Of a stretch of 64,000 nt of DNA, positions 43,201-53,578 are shown piece by piece. The stretch is from positions 248,001-312,000 of the forward strand of contig NZ_RXLO01000001.1 of assembly GCF_003958645.1 (NCBI RefSeq), in the 5' to 3' direction. Each line of letters begins with the position of its first letter. The first letter of the stretch is position 1. The position numbers were made by a program, and so were the translations under genes. The notes beneath the pieces were generated by a model. The model made no database searches. It was not told where the DNA came from and saw nothing but the letters and a program-made list of their open reading frames with translations. This DNA comes from Chitinophaga rhizosphaerae (GTDB lineage Bacteria > Bacteroidota > Bacteroidia > Chitinophagales > Chitinophagaceae).

Positions 43201-46200
43201 TGACAAATCCGGCCCTCCAGGGCAGACGGCTACTGCGGGCGGACCGATCAGCTATACGATCGTAGTGCTGAACAATGGACCTAGTGATGCGGTAAACACC
43301 GTGATAACGGATAATATCCCGGCAGACATTACGCAGGTACAATGGACGGCCACGGCAGAAGGTGCAGCTTCGATCAGCAGCGGCAATTCAGGAACGGGCA
43401 ATGCGGTACAGTTGACGGGGAATTTCCCGGCAGGTAGTTCCAACCGCGTTGTCATCCGTGTGACCGGCATCGTTAACCCCGATTTCGCCGGAACGCTGAC
43501 CAACACGGCCACTGCAACCCCTTCGGAATCGGGGGCAGACCCGGTTTCGGATATCGAATCCACCGTGGTGACAAAAGACGTGACGCTGTCTGTCGTGAAG
43601 GCAGGCCCTGCGTTAGCCGTGGCGGGAGAACAGATATCCTACACCATTACCCTCACCAACAACGGCATTTCCAATTCTGCCAATACGACCGTCCGCGACC
43701 TGCTGCCTGCAGGGTTGACCAACGGCAGCTGGACGGCTTCCGTGACCCAGGGCACGGCCGTGATTACAAGCGGCGCCACAGGGACCGGGTCGCCCATCGA
43801 AGTGGCGGTCAACATGAATGCGGGCTCCGTGATCACGATCGTAGTACATGCCACCATTGCGCCCGGCGCCACCGGGGTGATCCGTAACACGGCTACCGTA
43901 ACGCCTTCCGAACCGGGAACAACGCCCGTTACTTCCAACGAAGTAGTGACGGTACTGGAATCGCGGGCAACGCTGACGGTAGACAAATCAGGTCCGGACA
44001 ACGCGATAGCCGGTGAAAATATCACTTATGTAGTGACGGTTGGCAATACCGGGCCCAGCAACGCCAGGAACATCATGATCACCGACGTGGTGCCGGCATC
44101 CGTCACGCTCACGACCTGGGCTGCCACCGCTTCGGGCAACGCCATGATTTCAAGTGCGCCCTCCGGCACGGGGAACAGTATTTCCCTGACAGGCAATATA
44201 GATGCTGGCCAGAACAATCTCATCCGTATAACCGTCAACGGTACCATCAGTTCCGACTTCAACGGTTCCATCACCAATACGGCTATCGCAACGCCGGAAG
44301 GGCCGCTCAGCAAGGCCGACACCGCCACGAAAATTACCAATGTGACGCGGACCCCGGCGCTCGGGATACTCAAATCCGCTGTGGATACCGTGCTGGCGGG
44401 AGACAGCATCATCTACAATATTGAAGTGTTCAATACCAGCAGCTCTTCGGCTGAAAACGTCGTGATAACGGACGTCGTTCCGGCGGCTGTTACCGGCGTG
44501 AGCTGGGTAGCGTCGTCCGCTGGACTGGCGACCGTGATCAGTGGCGCCACCGGGAACGGGAATAACATTTCGGTTACCGCAAACTTCCCCGCAGGAAGTG
44601 TGCACCGCATCTTCATCACCGTAAAAGGCAAATCGGGCGCGGCGGCGAGTGGCCAAATAGCGAACATCGCCACCGCCACGCCTTCGGAGCCCGGTACCGC
44701 ACCCGTTTCCGATACGGCAACGACGGTGATTCAGCGGATACCGGAACTGGTGATCCAGAAATCCGGGCCAGACAAGCTTGCGGCCGGCGAGGAGATCATA
44801 TATGGCATCGTCGTGCGCAACTACTCATCTTCAGACGCGCAGAATGTTTCCATCACCGACGTGATTCCCGCACCGGTAACCAACGTGAGCTGGACGGCCG
44901 TGGCACAGGGAGCTGGCAGCATCGTGAGCGGTGCTTCCGGCACGGGCAACAACCTGGCCATTACGGCCAACATCCCGGGGGGCAGTACCGCCAATGCGAT
45001 ACTGATCACGGTTACCGGCACGGTAGACCCGCTCTTCACCGGCAGCTTCACCAATACGGCCACCGCAACGCCTGCGGAACCGGAAGCGGAAACAGCGACC
45101 TCGCAACAGGTTACCACATCGGTAAGCCGGGAAACGGCTATCAGGATCCGGAAATCAGGTCCGGCAACTGCTGCAGCGGGCGAAACGGTCGCTTACACGC
45201 TCATTGTGACCAACGGCGGCCCGTCTGCCGCGCCAGCCGTGCAGATCACCGACGCCATCAACACGGTGCTCACCAACCTGAACTGGACGGCCGTTGCATC
45301 GGGCGGCGCATCTATCACAACTGGCGCCACAGGAACGGGTAACAGTCTGCTGGTGAGCGGCAGCGTCCCGGCGGTCCAGGGTGCGATCACCATTAATATT
45401 ACAGGAACGGTCCGTCCGGATGCGACGATCGACACCATACGTAACTTCGGCATCGCGGTTTCGGACGAAGCGCCGGGTAACAGGATATATTCAGATACGG
45501 TTGTGACCGTGCTGAACAAAGTACCCAATGTGCTCATCAGCAAAACAGGCCCGGCAACGATCAATGCCGGCGAAATGATCGTCTACAGGGTGCGCATCGC
45601 CAATACCGGCCCGTCTAACGCGCGCAGTATCGATATCCGCGACACCATTCCCGCTACGATCGTCAACCCGACATGGACCAGCTCCGTTACCGGTAATGCT
45701 GCGGTGGTTGCAGGCTCCACAGGCGCAGGCAATATCCTGGCCGCTTCGGGCGACATTGCAGCTGGCCCCGGCAATGAAATCATATTCACCATCACCGGCC
45801 AGGTGGCCGATAATTTCGCCGGCGCCATCACCAACATGGCAGAGGCCGATCCTTCAGAACCCAACATGCCGCCGGTAACATCTTCGGTGACGACTACCGT
45901 GTCGAAACTGGCAAGGATCAGGATAGACAAATCGGGCCCGGCGGTGACGGAAGCCGGTACGCCGGGCGAATACATCATCCGCGTCACCAACGACGGCCCC
46001 AGCCGCGCCGATAACGTGACGATCAAAGACGTCCTTCCTCCGCAGATCCTGCAGGCAACCTGGGTAGCAGGGGCCAGTGGCGGCGCTGCACTCACCGGAC
46101 CGGCTTCCGGCACCGGCGATGTGCTCACCACCGCCAATATTCCGCCTGATCCGGGCGCTGAAATTGTAATCGTAGTGAGTGGTCTGCTCGATCCCGCGTT

Positions 46201-49200
46201 CGGCGGCGCAACCTTCACTAATACGGCCATTGCACTCAACGATCCATCTGTATCGCCGGAGGGCGACACCGCTTCGGTGACGACGCTTGTGAACAGGGTG
46301 GCCAACCTCCGGGTGATCAAATCCGGCCCGGCCAACGCAGCGGCCGGCGAGCCGATTGAGTACATCATCAGGGCCTACAACAACGGCCCCACCAGCATCC
46401 TGGGGGCAGTGTTCCAGGACGTTATTTCCGCCGATATCCTAAACGTGACGTGGACTGCCACCGCACAGGGCAATGTGACCAACATCACGCCGGCATCCGG
46501 TAACAGCAACAATATTTCCCTCACGGCCGATATGCCGGCAGACAATAGCAGCTACCTGGAAGTGACGGTCCGCGGAGTGGTGTCTCCCGCCATGGTCAAC
46601 GGCAGCACGATTCCCAATACGGCAAGCATTAACCTGCCGCCGGGAAGCACCGCCACCGATCCGAACCCGGCCGACAATACATCTTCCCTGATCACCGTGG
46701 TAGACAACGATCCGGTGGTGCGCATCGGCAAAACGGGCCCGGCAGTAACGAATGTGGGCGATACGATCAGTTACCGTGTAGTGATTTCCAACGGCGGATC
46801 GGGCAATATCACCGGCGCCGTCATCACCGATAATGTACCCGCATCGATCCGCGTATTCGACTGGACCGCCGCGGGCACCGGGTCGGCCACGGTTACCGGC
46901 GCTACTTCGGGCGCTACGAACGCAGTTTCTACAACCGCCGATATTCCTGTTGGAGCGGCCAACACGATCGTATTGAACATCACCGGCGTTGTGCTGGAAA
47001 ACGCAGGTGTCACGATCGTAAACACGGCCAGCGTTACGGCGGGCTCGCATAAGGAAAGCTCGGTCACCACGTCCGTTAACCGTTCCACCGACATTTCCAT
47101 CCAGAAATCCGGTCCGCAGGCAGTTAATGCCGGCGAAGTGATCAATTATACACTGGTGGTCCGCAACCATGGCAGGGTAGGCAGCAACGACATGGTGATC
47201 GAAGATCAGATCCCCGCCAGCATTACGAATGTTACCTGGACGGCAGAGGCATTCGGGGAGGCATCCATCCTCGACAGCGCACGTATCGACAGTAGCGGCA
47301 ACCTCATCCGGCTGCCGGCGAAAATCGGACCTGGCCGGGCGAACAATTACATCGTGATCCAGGTGCGCGGCATCGTGAATCCTTCCGCAGGCGGTACCGC
47401 CATCACCAATACGGCTACCGTTACGCTAAACGATGTGAATGATTATAACATGCCCAATAACCAGAGCGTGGTGCTGACGGGCGTGGGCCAGCTCACAGGG
47501 CTGATCGTCCGTAAAACCGGCGCAGCCACTGCACAGGCGGGCAACGATATATCCTACGACATCGTGGTGATCAACAATGGTCCGTCTGATGCGGCGAATG
47601 TATCCATCAACGACGTGGTGCCGCCAGAAATCACCAATGTACAATGGTCGGTAAGCGTTACGGGCGCGGCCGTTATCACCGGTCCGTTCTCCGGAACGGG
47701 CAACAACGTGGCCACATCGGCGAACATTCCGGGCGGCACGGGCAACCTGGTGATCATCAGCGTGAAAGGCACGATCAATCCCGACTTCGCCGGAACCATC
47801 AGGAACACCGCGGTGGTGACCGCTCCCGGCATCCCCACGGTGACGGATTCAGCGGTGACGGTAGTGGAGAAAGTAGTGGCGCTGAAAGTGAGGAAAGACG
47901 GCCCTGCGAGCGTAACCGCCGGTGAAAAGATGCAATACACGATCACCGCCAGCAACGCCGGTCCGGCGAACGCACGCGGAGCGGCGATCACGGATACGAT
48001 CGACAACAGGCTGATCAATGTTACCTGGACGGCCACCGCTGTAAACGGCGCGGCCGTAACGGCTGGCGCCAGCGGCAGCGGTCCGTTGATTGATGTGACC
48101 GGCGACCTTCCGCCCGCTGCAGGAGCGGCGATCACAATAATAGTGAGCGGAACGGTAGCGCAGGACGCGTCCGGGACGATCGTCAATACGGCAACGCTGA
48201 AGGGCAGTGAGCCTGGCGATGTACCGGTAGTGTCTCCGCCGGTGAATACGATCATCGACCGCCTCGCGAATGTTTCCATCGTGAAATCCGCACCGGCCAG
48301 GCTTGATGCAGGACAACTCATCCGGTATACGCTCAACGTTTCGAACGACGGCCCGAGCAGCAGCATGAATCTAGTCGTAACCGACCAGGTGCCGTCGCAG
48401 ATTTCGCAGGCGCAATGGGTAGTGGCGCGGGCGGATGCGGGTGTAGTCGTACATTCCGGCGGCGCAGGAACGGGCAGTAACGTGAATGTTTCGGCGGATA
48501 TGCCGGCAGGCACTTCGATGCTGATATTCGTGGAAGGAAGGATCGACTCTTCGTTCGCAGGAACCCTGCTCAACACAGCGTACGTTATCCCTTCTGAACC
48601 CGGTAATAAACCGGATACATCGTCGGCACAAACCATCGTGACCTTACGCCCGGATGTTCAGATATCCAAATCCGGTCCGAGATCCGTTACGGCAGGGTCT
48701 CCCATCCGGTGGGTGGTGACCGGCACCAACAACGGGCCGAGTTTGGCGAAAGGCGCGCATATCACGGATAATGTACCCTCGTTCGTAACAGGCGTAACCT
48801 GGACGGCAACCGCTACAGGCGGCGCACAGCTGACCGGGCCAACTTCAGGCAGCAACAACCTGATCGATCTTACTGCGGATATCCCGTCGGGACCGGGCAA
48901 CAGCGTAGTGATCACGATCAACGGCACGATTTCACCGGCGCGCAGGGATTCGATATTCAACACCGCGGTCATCACGCCGGCAGCGCCCGGCGCGATGGCG
49001 GATACCGCCACCGTTGGCACGGAAGTGAACGTGCAACCGAGGCTCCTGGTGGCAAAAACGGGGCCGGCAATTATTACGGCCGGCCAATCCATCCGTTATG
49101 TCATCAACGTAACCAACCAGGGCCTTAGCAACGCGCTCGGCACGGTGATCACGGATGTGGTACCGCCTTCCATCACCCATACCATTTGGACGGCCGTTGC

Positions 49201-52200
49201 GTACGGGCAGGCAGCTATAGTGAGCGGAAATGGCGGCATCTCCAATAGTATCGCCGTTACGGCAAACATACCGGCCGGCCAGGCAAACGGCGTCATCATT
49301 ACGGTGGACGGGCTGGTAGCGCCGAATGTTACGGGCAATATCGTCAATACAGCTACCGCTACGCCTGCAGAACCCGGTGTATCACCGGTGGCTGCAACGG
49401 CGACAACGGCGGTTACCACCGAATCACGGCTGTCGGTCTCGAAAACAGGTCCGGCGGAAATGACCCGTGGCGCACAGTCTTCATATACCATTACCTTCTC
49501 GAACTATGGCCCCAGCGACGCGAACGGCGTCCGGCTGTCGGACACCATCCCCAATGTGCTCGAAAACGTTCAGTGGACGGTGGTATCAAGAAACGGTGCG
49601 ATGGTGACCAGTGGACAAACCGGCACCGGCAACATGGTGAATGTTACGGCAAACCTTCCCGCACAGGATACCGCTTCCGTGACCGTGGTGGTAACCGGGA
49701 CGGTACGCATGAATGCGCCGGACGGAACTGTGCTGAATACGGCACATCTTTATCCGGCGGGTGCAGCTCAGATATCATCGAACACGGTGTCGAGCATCCT
49801 GCGGGCACTTACCGATCTTTCCATCCGTAAAACCGGCCAGCGCGAAACCTTTGAAGGCGGTACGCTTTTGTATACGCTTGAAATCGAAAACCATGGTCCA
49901 TCGGCGGCTAACGGCGCCACGGTGCGCGATGCCATCCCGAACAGCATGACGGACCCCGTGGCCACGGTGCTTTCGGCAACTGGAGGTGCAGCCGGGGTGA
50001 CTGCGGGTGTCAACGGGAACGTGGTGCTCGCTACGATCGGAACATTACCGCCGGGCGGCAAGGTGACGCTGCGTGTGGAGGTGACGGCGGTAACGCCGGG
50101 CGAATGGAGCAATACAGCTTTCGTTGACACACCCACCGGTGTACCAGACAGCGACAGCACGAACAACGAGAGCTCGGTGATGTCGTCGATCCTGGAAAAG
50201 AGCCACCTGGAAATCGATAAATCGATCGATCCGCCAACAGGGCCTTATTACCCGGCAGAAACGCTTACCTACACGCTGACGGCCCGGAATACCAGCAGCC
50301 GTGGCGTGAACCCGGTAGTGGTGACGGATACGTTGCCCGCGGCAACATTGATTTCTGATCCGGTATATAACGCGCCGCCGCAGGGGACCGTGGTGTTTGA
50401 CCCGGGCACCCGCGTGCTGACGTGGAATGTGGGACTGGTAAATCCGTTCTCGGCTACGAGCTGGAGTTACCAGGTTACGATAAAAGACACAGGTATCATT
50501 CGCAATGCGGTGTTGATTGCTGGTCCGCCGGATGTGTCTACCCCAGATACCTCCACCGTGACCATCAAAACCGATCCGCAAACCGATCTGCGGATTGTGA
50601 AATCCGGAACGGCGCAGGCGTATGTGGGCGGTGCGGTGACGTATCAACTCGAAATATTCAACGATGGCCCTGCGCCGGCCAACGGTGCTACCGTGAAAGA
50701 TACGCTGCCGGCGGGCCTGAGCCAGTTGGCGGTACGTGTGGTGTCTGTTGCCGGCGGCGCGGCGAATGTGCAGGCTTCCCTGAATGGACAGATCGCCGGA
50801 GCGGTGATCGGGACATTCCCGAACGGAAGTTCCGTTGTCCTGGAAATCACCGCCATCGCGCCGGATCAGCCGGCCAACCTGGTGAATGTGGGCTGGGTGG
50901 ATACGCCGGCAGGGTTGAAGGACAGTGATAGTTCCAACAACCGGAGCGCATCGGTGACCACATCCATCGTTGAGAAAAACAGGCTGGAGATCGCCAAATC
51001 GTTGGCACCGCCGAACGGGCCGTATTACCCGGGTCAAACGCTGACGTACACCCTGCGCGCCACGAACCATGGCGCGGCAGCGGTGAGCCCGGTGACGGTG
51101 GTGGATACGATCCCCGCGGCCACGCTCGTTACCGATCCCGCGTTCGGCACACCGCCACAGGGTAGCGCGTTCTTCGACCCGGCTACCCGCTTGCTGTCTT
51201 GGAATATCGGTACACTGAATCCTGGACAGACTTTGGATTGGACCTATCAACTCACGCTGAAAGATACCGGCACGGTACGCAACGCTGCGTCTATCTCAGG
51301 CCCGCCGGATATCTCCACGCCGGATACATCTGTCGTAATCATCGAAACCGACCCGATCGCCGATCTGCGGATTTCGAAAACGGGTTCGGCGCAGGTGTAC
51401 GCAGGCGGAACGGTCACTTATCAACTGGAAATCTTCAACGACGGGCCGTCGGCAGCCGATGGCGCAACCGTAAAAGATACGCTGGCGGCTAACCTTGGCC
51501 AATTGGCGATCCGTGTCGTATCAGCGTCGGGCGGCGCGGCGAATGTGCAGGCTTCCCTGAATGGGCAGATCGCCGGAGCAGTGATCGGGACATTCCCGAA
51601 CGGAGGTTCCGTTGTCCTTGAAATCACCGCCATCGCGCCGGATCAGCCGGCCAACCTGGTGAATGTGGGCTGGGTGGATACGCCGGCAGGCATGAAGGAC
51701 AGTGATAGTTCCAACAACCGGAGCGCATCGGTGACCACATCCATCGTTGAGAAAAACAGGCTGGAGATCGCTAAGCGTGTGGACCCGCCGAATGGGCCGT
51801 ATTACACCGGCCAGACGCTGACGTACACCCTGCGCGCCACGAACCATGGCGCGGCGGCGGTGAGCCCGGTAATAGTGGTAGACACGATCCCCGCAGCGCG
51901 ACTGGTTTCCGATCCCGTATTCAGTGCACCACCGCAAGGCACCGCGTCGTTCGACGCCGGCACCCGCTTGCTGTCTTGGAATATCGGTACACTGAATCCT
52001 GGACAGACTTTGGACTGGACCTATCAACTCACGCTGAAAGACACCGGCACGGTGCGCAACGCTGCGTCTATCTCAGGCCCGCCGGATATTTCGACGCCGG
52101 ATACATCTGTCGTAATCGTGGAAACGAAACAATACGCTAACCTGAAAGTACTGAAGAGCGCCGTGGCGCCGCAGCCGCTGAGCGTGGGAGGCATCATCCA

Positions 52201-52774
52201 GTTTACCATCACCGCCTCAAACCAGGGCCCCGACGCCGGTACGCAGATCGAACTGCGCGATACGCTCGCCGCGATGCTGAGCAATCCGATCACGCTGGCC
52301 GCCAGCAAGGGACAGATCAGCTTCCGCGAAAACGGCCGCATCATCATCTGGACGATCCCCGCCATGGCGAACGGATCCACCGAAACGGCAACCTTCACCG
52401 CCAAGCTCCTGAACGGGGAAGCTGTGGTCAACAGCGTAAGTATTAAAGGCAAGGAAATCGATATCGACCTGAGCGACAACCGCTTTACCATTGCACCGAT
52501 CCCTGTTACGGGAGACGATATCTTCATCCCCAACACCATCACTCCGAATGGGGACGGTCGGAACGATCAGTTCAAAATACCGGGCATCCAGCGGTACCCC
52601 GGTTCGGTGCTGACGGTTTACAACCGTTGGGGCAACCTCATCTATCAAAACAAGAATTACGACAACACCTGGGACGGCGGCGGCCTCAGCGAAGGGGTGT
52701 ACTATTACATCCTGGAACTGAAGACCCCAACGGGCACACGCCTCCTGAAAGGATGGATCGAACTGCTGAGATAG
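40256..52774 (+). CDS. Giant DUF11-repeat surface/secreted protein with type IX type B sorting domain
   Basis: I place the start at ATG 40256 (MARMLRTLKL), giving about 4,170 residues; ATG 40265 is equally possible. A signal peptide (ending WGQ) is followed by a lectin/MAM-like domain (DPVFKETFG, YFVDRPDHTTGDF), Ig/PKD-like segments with AGPDQ motifs, and then about 26 DUF11-type repeats of some 129 residues from about 42.4 kb to 52.5 kb, most opening IxKSGPxxAxAGExIxY and closing NTATxTPSEPG. The last 85 residues are the gliding-motility/type IX type B sorting domain (IPNTITPNGDGRNDQF, VYNRWGNLIYQ, GVYYYILELK). Export by the type IX system and a stalk-like adhesive or structural role are inferred. 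The repeats alternate between two subtypes near the 3' end. It is monocistronic. Confidence 0.95.
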   Translation: MARMLRTLKLSVSSRAKLPFFLSAALRILLPAVVLLALSGKAWGQSCTGSLGDPVFKETFGTAPSSTRPTLGPALPAGMTTYIRYTPGLGGRPVGPYPGQYVISNTTRGYNNTYFVDRPDHTTGDFTGYCMVVDADATPGKFYERTVTGLCAGTTFEFSAWIMNINPNTANSVSKPSLRFDIMDANNPNGTPLTQVSTGQVSYQSPGTWVRLAGLFQMPSTTSSIILRVFSNTPNSNGNDLALDDIAFAACGPPISFTQGAGIVCAGGNTSVSVSLPAGSYSSYYFQLQRRLLNTTNWENAGTVINNGASNQLTFPITDARAGYEYRVEAAGGVAEINNANCRVVSDPLELKVIDYSVNITGPPRVCYNTSTTLTAVVTPKEGTGTPSAGFTYVWESAPTATGPWAVIPGQTGATLNTGNLVGPRFYRVTASVSGCQGDGVSIVFPVAVEMELAMELGTLPADCQGTTSVSLPYTIRTGSPDRYSITSSDMPGFQAVTLANLPASPIPVAIPANTPPGTYNFSITFNKSGLNCNSPVYPFTLIIDAPPSPAVAGPDQELCNASSVPLAATPPTVGQGTWTMVNGTANVTFSDINSPTATVSGLVPGSYLLRWTVANGGCPPVSDDVLISIEALPTPANAGPDQTQYNSGTFINQANSPGNETGTWSLVSGNATLGDVNDPYMTAILAPNTSATLVWSISNSVCPPSTDTVVLRYVQEADIEIEKTVVENGPYIAGQDFSYLIYVRNAGPSNNPSVVITDNLPAGFIPSNIHVAVSGSAAILNNNSSGRTINVTADIPAGASIVEILVEGKIDPGFEGDLTNTATAVSTTIPDPNGATSTVTVPVVRRPFFTSVKAAPSTAVAGEQISFSLRIGNTGLGNAENAVFTDLISAKMSNISWSAAATGQVSIVSGATGTGSPVTITANYPAGDTGHLYVTVTGTVNSDATGTIENTGTITPSEPTVGPSQSNTTSTLIISSPGLLIDKSGPPGQTATAGGPISYTIVVLNNGPSDAVNTVITDNIPADITQVQWTATAEGAASISSGNSGTGNAVQLTGNFPAGSSNRVVIRVTGIVNPDFAGTLTNTATATPSESGADPVSDIESTVVTKDVTLSVVKAGPALAVAGEQISYTITLTNNGISNSANTTVRDLLPAGLTNGSWTASVTQGTAVITSGATGTGSPIEVAVNMNAGSVITIVVHATIAPGATGVIRNTATVTPSEPGTTPVTSNEVVTVLESRATLTVDKSGPDNAIAGENITYVVTVGNTGPSNARNIMITDVVPASVTLTTWAATASGNAMISSAPSGTGNSISLTGNIDAGQNNLIRITVNGTISSDFNGSITNTAIATPEGPLSKADTATKITNVTRTPALGILKSAVDTVLAGDSIIYNIEVFNTSSSSAENVVITDVVPAAVTGVSWVASSAGLATVISGATGNGNNISVTANFPAGSVHRIFITVKGKSGAAASGQIANIATATPSEPGTAPVSDTATTVIQRIPELVIQKSGPDKLAAGEEIIYGIVVRNYSSSDAQNVSITDVIPAPVTNVSWTAVAQGAGSIVSGASGTGNNLAITANIPGGSTANAILITVTGTVDPLFTGSFTNTATATPAEPEAETATSQQVTTSVSRETAIRIRKSGPATAAAGETVAYTLIVTNGGPSAAPAVQITDAINTVLTNLNWTAVASGGASITTGATGTGNSLLVSGSVPAVQGAITINITGTVRPDATIDTIRNFGIAVSDEAPGNRIYSDTVVTVLNKVPNVLISKTGPATINAGEMIVYRVRIANTGPSNARSIDIRDTIPATIVNPTWTSSVTGNAAVVAGSTGAGNILAASGDIAAGPGNEIIFTITGQVADNFAGAITNMAEADPSEPNMPPVTSSVTTTVSKLARIRIDKSGPAVTEAGTPGEYIIRVTNDGPSRADNVTIKDVLPPQILQATWVAGASGGAALTGPASGTGDVLTTANIPPDPGAEIVIVVSGLLDPAFGGATFTNTAIALNDPSVSPEGDTASVTTLVNRVANLRVIKSGPANAAAGEPIEYIIRAYNNGPTSILGAVFQDVISADILNVTWTATAQGNVTNITPASGNSNNISLTADMPADNSSYLEVTVRGVVSPAMVNGSTIPNTASINLPPGSTATDPNPADNTSSLITVVDNDPVVRIGKTGPAVTNVGDTISYRVVISNGGSGNITGAVITDNVPASIRVFDWTAAGTGSATVTGATSGATNAVSTTADIPVGAANTIVLNITGVVLENAGVTIVNTASVTAGSHKESSVTTSVNRSTDISIQKSGPQAVNAGEVINYTLVVRNHGRVGSNDMVIEDQIPASITNVTWTAEAFGEASILDSARIDSSGNLIRLPAKIGPGRANNYIVIQVRGIVNPSAGGTAITNTATVTLNDVNDYNMPNNQSVVLTGVGQLTGLIVRKTGAATAQAGNDISYDIVVINNGPSDAANVSINDVVPPEITNVQWSVSVTGAAVITGPFSGTGNNVATSANIPGGTGNLVIISVKGTINPDFAGTIRNTAVVTAPGIPTVTDSAVTVVEKVVALKVRKDGPASVTAGEKMQYTITASNAGPANARGAAITDTIDNRLINVTWTATAVNGAAVTAGASGSGPLIDVTGDLPPAAGAAITIIVSGTVAQDASGTIVNTATLKGSEPGDVPVVSPPVNTIIDRLANVSIVKSAPARLDAGQLIRYTLNVSNDGPSSSMNLVVTDQVPSQISQAQWVVARADAGVVVHSGGAGTGSNVNVSADMPAGTSMLIFVEGRIDSSFAGTLLNTAYVIPSEPGNKPDTSSAQTIVTLRPDVQISKSGPRSVTAGSPIRWVVTGTNNGPSLAKGAHITDNVPSFVTGVTWTATATGGAQLTGPTSGSNNLIDLTADIPSGPGNSVVITINGTISPARRDSIFNTAVITPAAPGAMADTATVGTEVNVQPRLLVAKTGPAIITAGQSIRYVINVTNQGLSNALGTVITDVVPPSITHTIWTAVAYGQAAIVSGNGGISNSIAVTANIPAGQANGVIITVDGLVAPNVTGNIVNTATATPAEPGVSPVAATATTAVTTESRLSVSKTGPAEMTRGAQSSYTITFSNYGPSDANGVRLSDTIPNVLENVQWTVVSRNGAMVTSGQTGTGNMVNVTANLPAQDTASVTVVVTGTVRMNAPDGTVLNTAHLYPAGAAQISSNTVSSILRALTDLSIRKTGQRETFEGGTLLYTLEIENHGPSAANGATVRDAIPNSMTDPVATVLSATGGAAGVTAGVNGNVVLATIGTLPPGGKVTLRVEVTAVTPGEWSNTAFVDTPTGVPDSDSTNNESSVMSSILEKSHLEIDKSIDPPTGPYYPAETLTYTLTARNTSSRGVNPVVVTDTLPAATLISDPVYNAPPQGTVVFDPGTRVLTWNVGLVNPFSATSWSYQVTIKDTGIIRNAVLIAGPPDVSTPDTSTVTIKTDPQTDLRIVKSGTAQAYVGGAVTYQLEIFNDGPAPANGATVKDTLPAGLSQLAVRVVSVAGGAANVQASLNGQIAGAVIGTFPNGSSVVLEITAIAPDQPANLVNVGWVDTPAGLKDSDSSNNRSASVTTSIVEKNRLEIAKSLAPPNGPYYPGQTLTYTLRATNHGAAAVSPVTVVDTIPAATLVTDPAFGTPPQGSAFFDPATRLLSWNIGTLNPGQTLDWTYQLTLKDTGTVRNAASISGPPDISTPDTSVVIIETDPIADLRISKTGSAQVYAGGTVTYQLEIFNDGPSAADGATVKDTLAANLGQLAIRVVSASGGAANVQASLNGQIAGAVIGTFPNGGSVVLEITAIAPDQPANLVNVGWVDTPAGMKDSDSSNNRSASVTTSIVEKNRLEIAKRVDPPNGPYYTGQTLTYTLRATNHGAAAVSPVIVVDTIPAARLVSDPVFSAPPQGTASFDAGTRLLSWNIGTLNPGQTLDWTYQLTLKDTGTVRNAASISGPPDISTPDTSVVIVETKQYANLKVLKSAVAPQPLSVGGIIQFTITASNQGPDAGTQIELRDTLAAMLSNPITLAASKGQISFRENGRIIIWTIPAMANGSTETATFTAKLLNGEAVVNSVSIKGKEIDIDLSDNRFTIAPIPVTGDDIFIPNTITPNGDGRNDQFKIPGIQRYPGSVLTVYNRWGNLIYQNKNYDNTWDGGGLSEGVYYYILELKTPTGTRLLKGWIELLR
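50585..52138 (+). repeat. 777-bp tandem duplication inside the giant gene
   Basis: Two copies of a two-repeat unit (50585-51361 and 51362-52138) are offset by exactly 777 bp, or 259 codons. Long stretches are almost identical at the DNA level, for example about 50761-50995 against 51538-51772 and 51208-51340 against 51985-52117, while short blocks have diverged. The earlier repeats of the same gene are much less alike, so this duplication is recent. The frame is kept. Confidence 0.88.
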
Positions 52775-52793
52775 TGCCATACTTTTAACTTCC

Positions 52794-52823
52794 GGAAAAC
52801 CCGCGCATTGACGCGGGTTTTCC
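52794..52823 (+). terminator. Terminator after the giant gene
   Basis: GGAAAACCCGCG (52794-52805) and CGCGGGTTTTCC (52812-52823) pair perfectly around a six-base loop. Confidence 0.9.
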
Positions 52824-53182
52824 TTATTTACAGGACATCCCCCTTATCAGATGAAACGCCTGTATCCCGCCAGCTGCATGTTACTGCGCTGCCAGTGATC
52901 TGCTGCGCAAAAAATGGCGTTCCTCCGAAAACCGGCGCCATTAGCCCTGTATAGGTTGCGTTAGGAAAAGGCGCAAGGCCTGCAACAATGCGTTCATTTA
53001 CCGGTTTTGCCATGATCCGGATTCCACACATCCCGTGTAGGTGCCCGATATCTATTTGCCGGCGCAATTGCGATCGCCCGGAACGATGCGCGGATGGAAA
53101 TTTTGTGCCTGCACTTCCCGGTGATGGGCGGATGCCCAGCGGATTTCAGCAGGAGCAGGGATAGCTTTGCGGGACGGTGGGA
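52824..53182. other. Intergenic region without visible gene
   Basis: About 360 bp between the giant gene's terminator and the small leftward gene. No coding frame with protein-like features, no strong hairpin and no repeat was seen. Confidence 0.5.
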
Positions 53183-53476
53183 TTATTGGCCATCATCGTG
53201 CCGGAGCATGATGTCTGCAGGGATTCGGGTGCGGGGTTGATAATGCTGTACCACATACATTTTGTCGCCGGCGGGAATTACCTGGCGGGAAAGATCGGGC
53301 CGGAAAAGATGAACGGGACCGCTGACACTGATAGATGCATGTGTAATACCATCTTCTGCAAGGCTGTCGATAAATTCTTCGAGGATAATTTTCAGTTGGG
53401 CGGCCGGGTTATTTTCCATATGCATGTTTTGGGTGAAAGGGAAACGCCAAAAGATTGGCAGGGTCTCATTTGCCAC
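53183..53476 (-). CDS. Possible small protein of unknown function
   Basis: This 97-residue frame has a protein-like composition (QLKIILEEFIDSLAEDGITH, then SGPVHLFRPDLSRQ) and no signal peptide or membrane helix. It is divergent from a small XRE regulator whose start lies 102 bp away, an arrangement often seen for a regulator and its target. The family is not recognised, and a chance frame cannot be excluded. Confidence 0.35.
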   Translation of the reverse strand: MANETLPIFWRFPFTQNMHMENNPAAQLKIILEEFIDSLAEDGITHASISVSGPVHLFRPDLSRQVIPAGDKMYVVQHYQPRTRIPADIMLRHDDGQ

Positions 53477-53578
53477 CGTAGCCTGATGGCTTCCTGTTTA
53501 TAGCAATATAAGTGAAAAAATGCACGCAGCCTCACATACGAGGTCAATATATTTTCTGCTTTTCTTCAATTTGCCCGG

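Noticed and set aside
42400..52500. Regularly spaced repeats resembling an array
   Set aside because: The period is about 390 bp and lies within one coding frame of DUF11 domains; it is not a CRISPR array.
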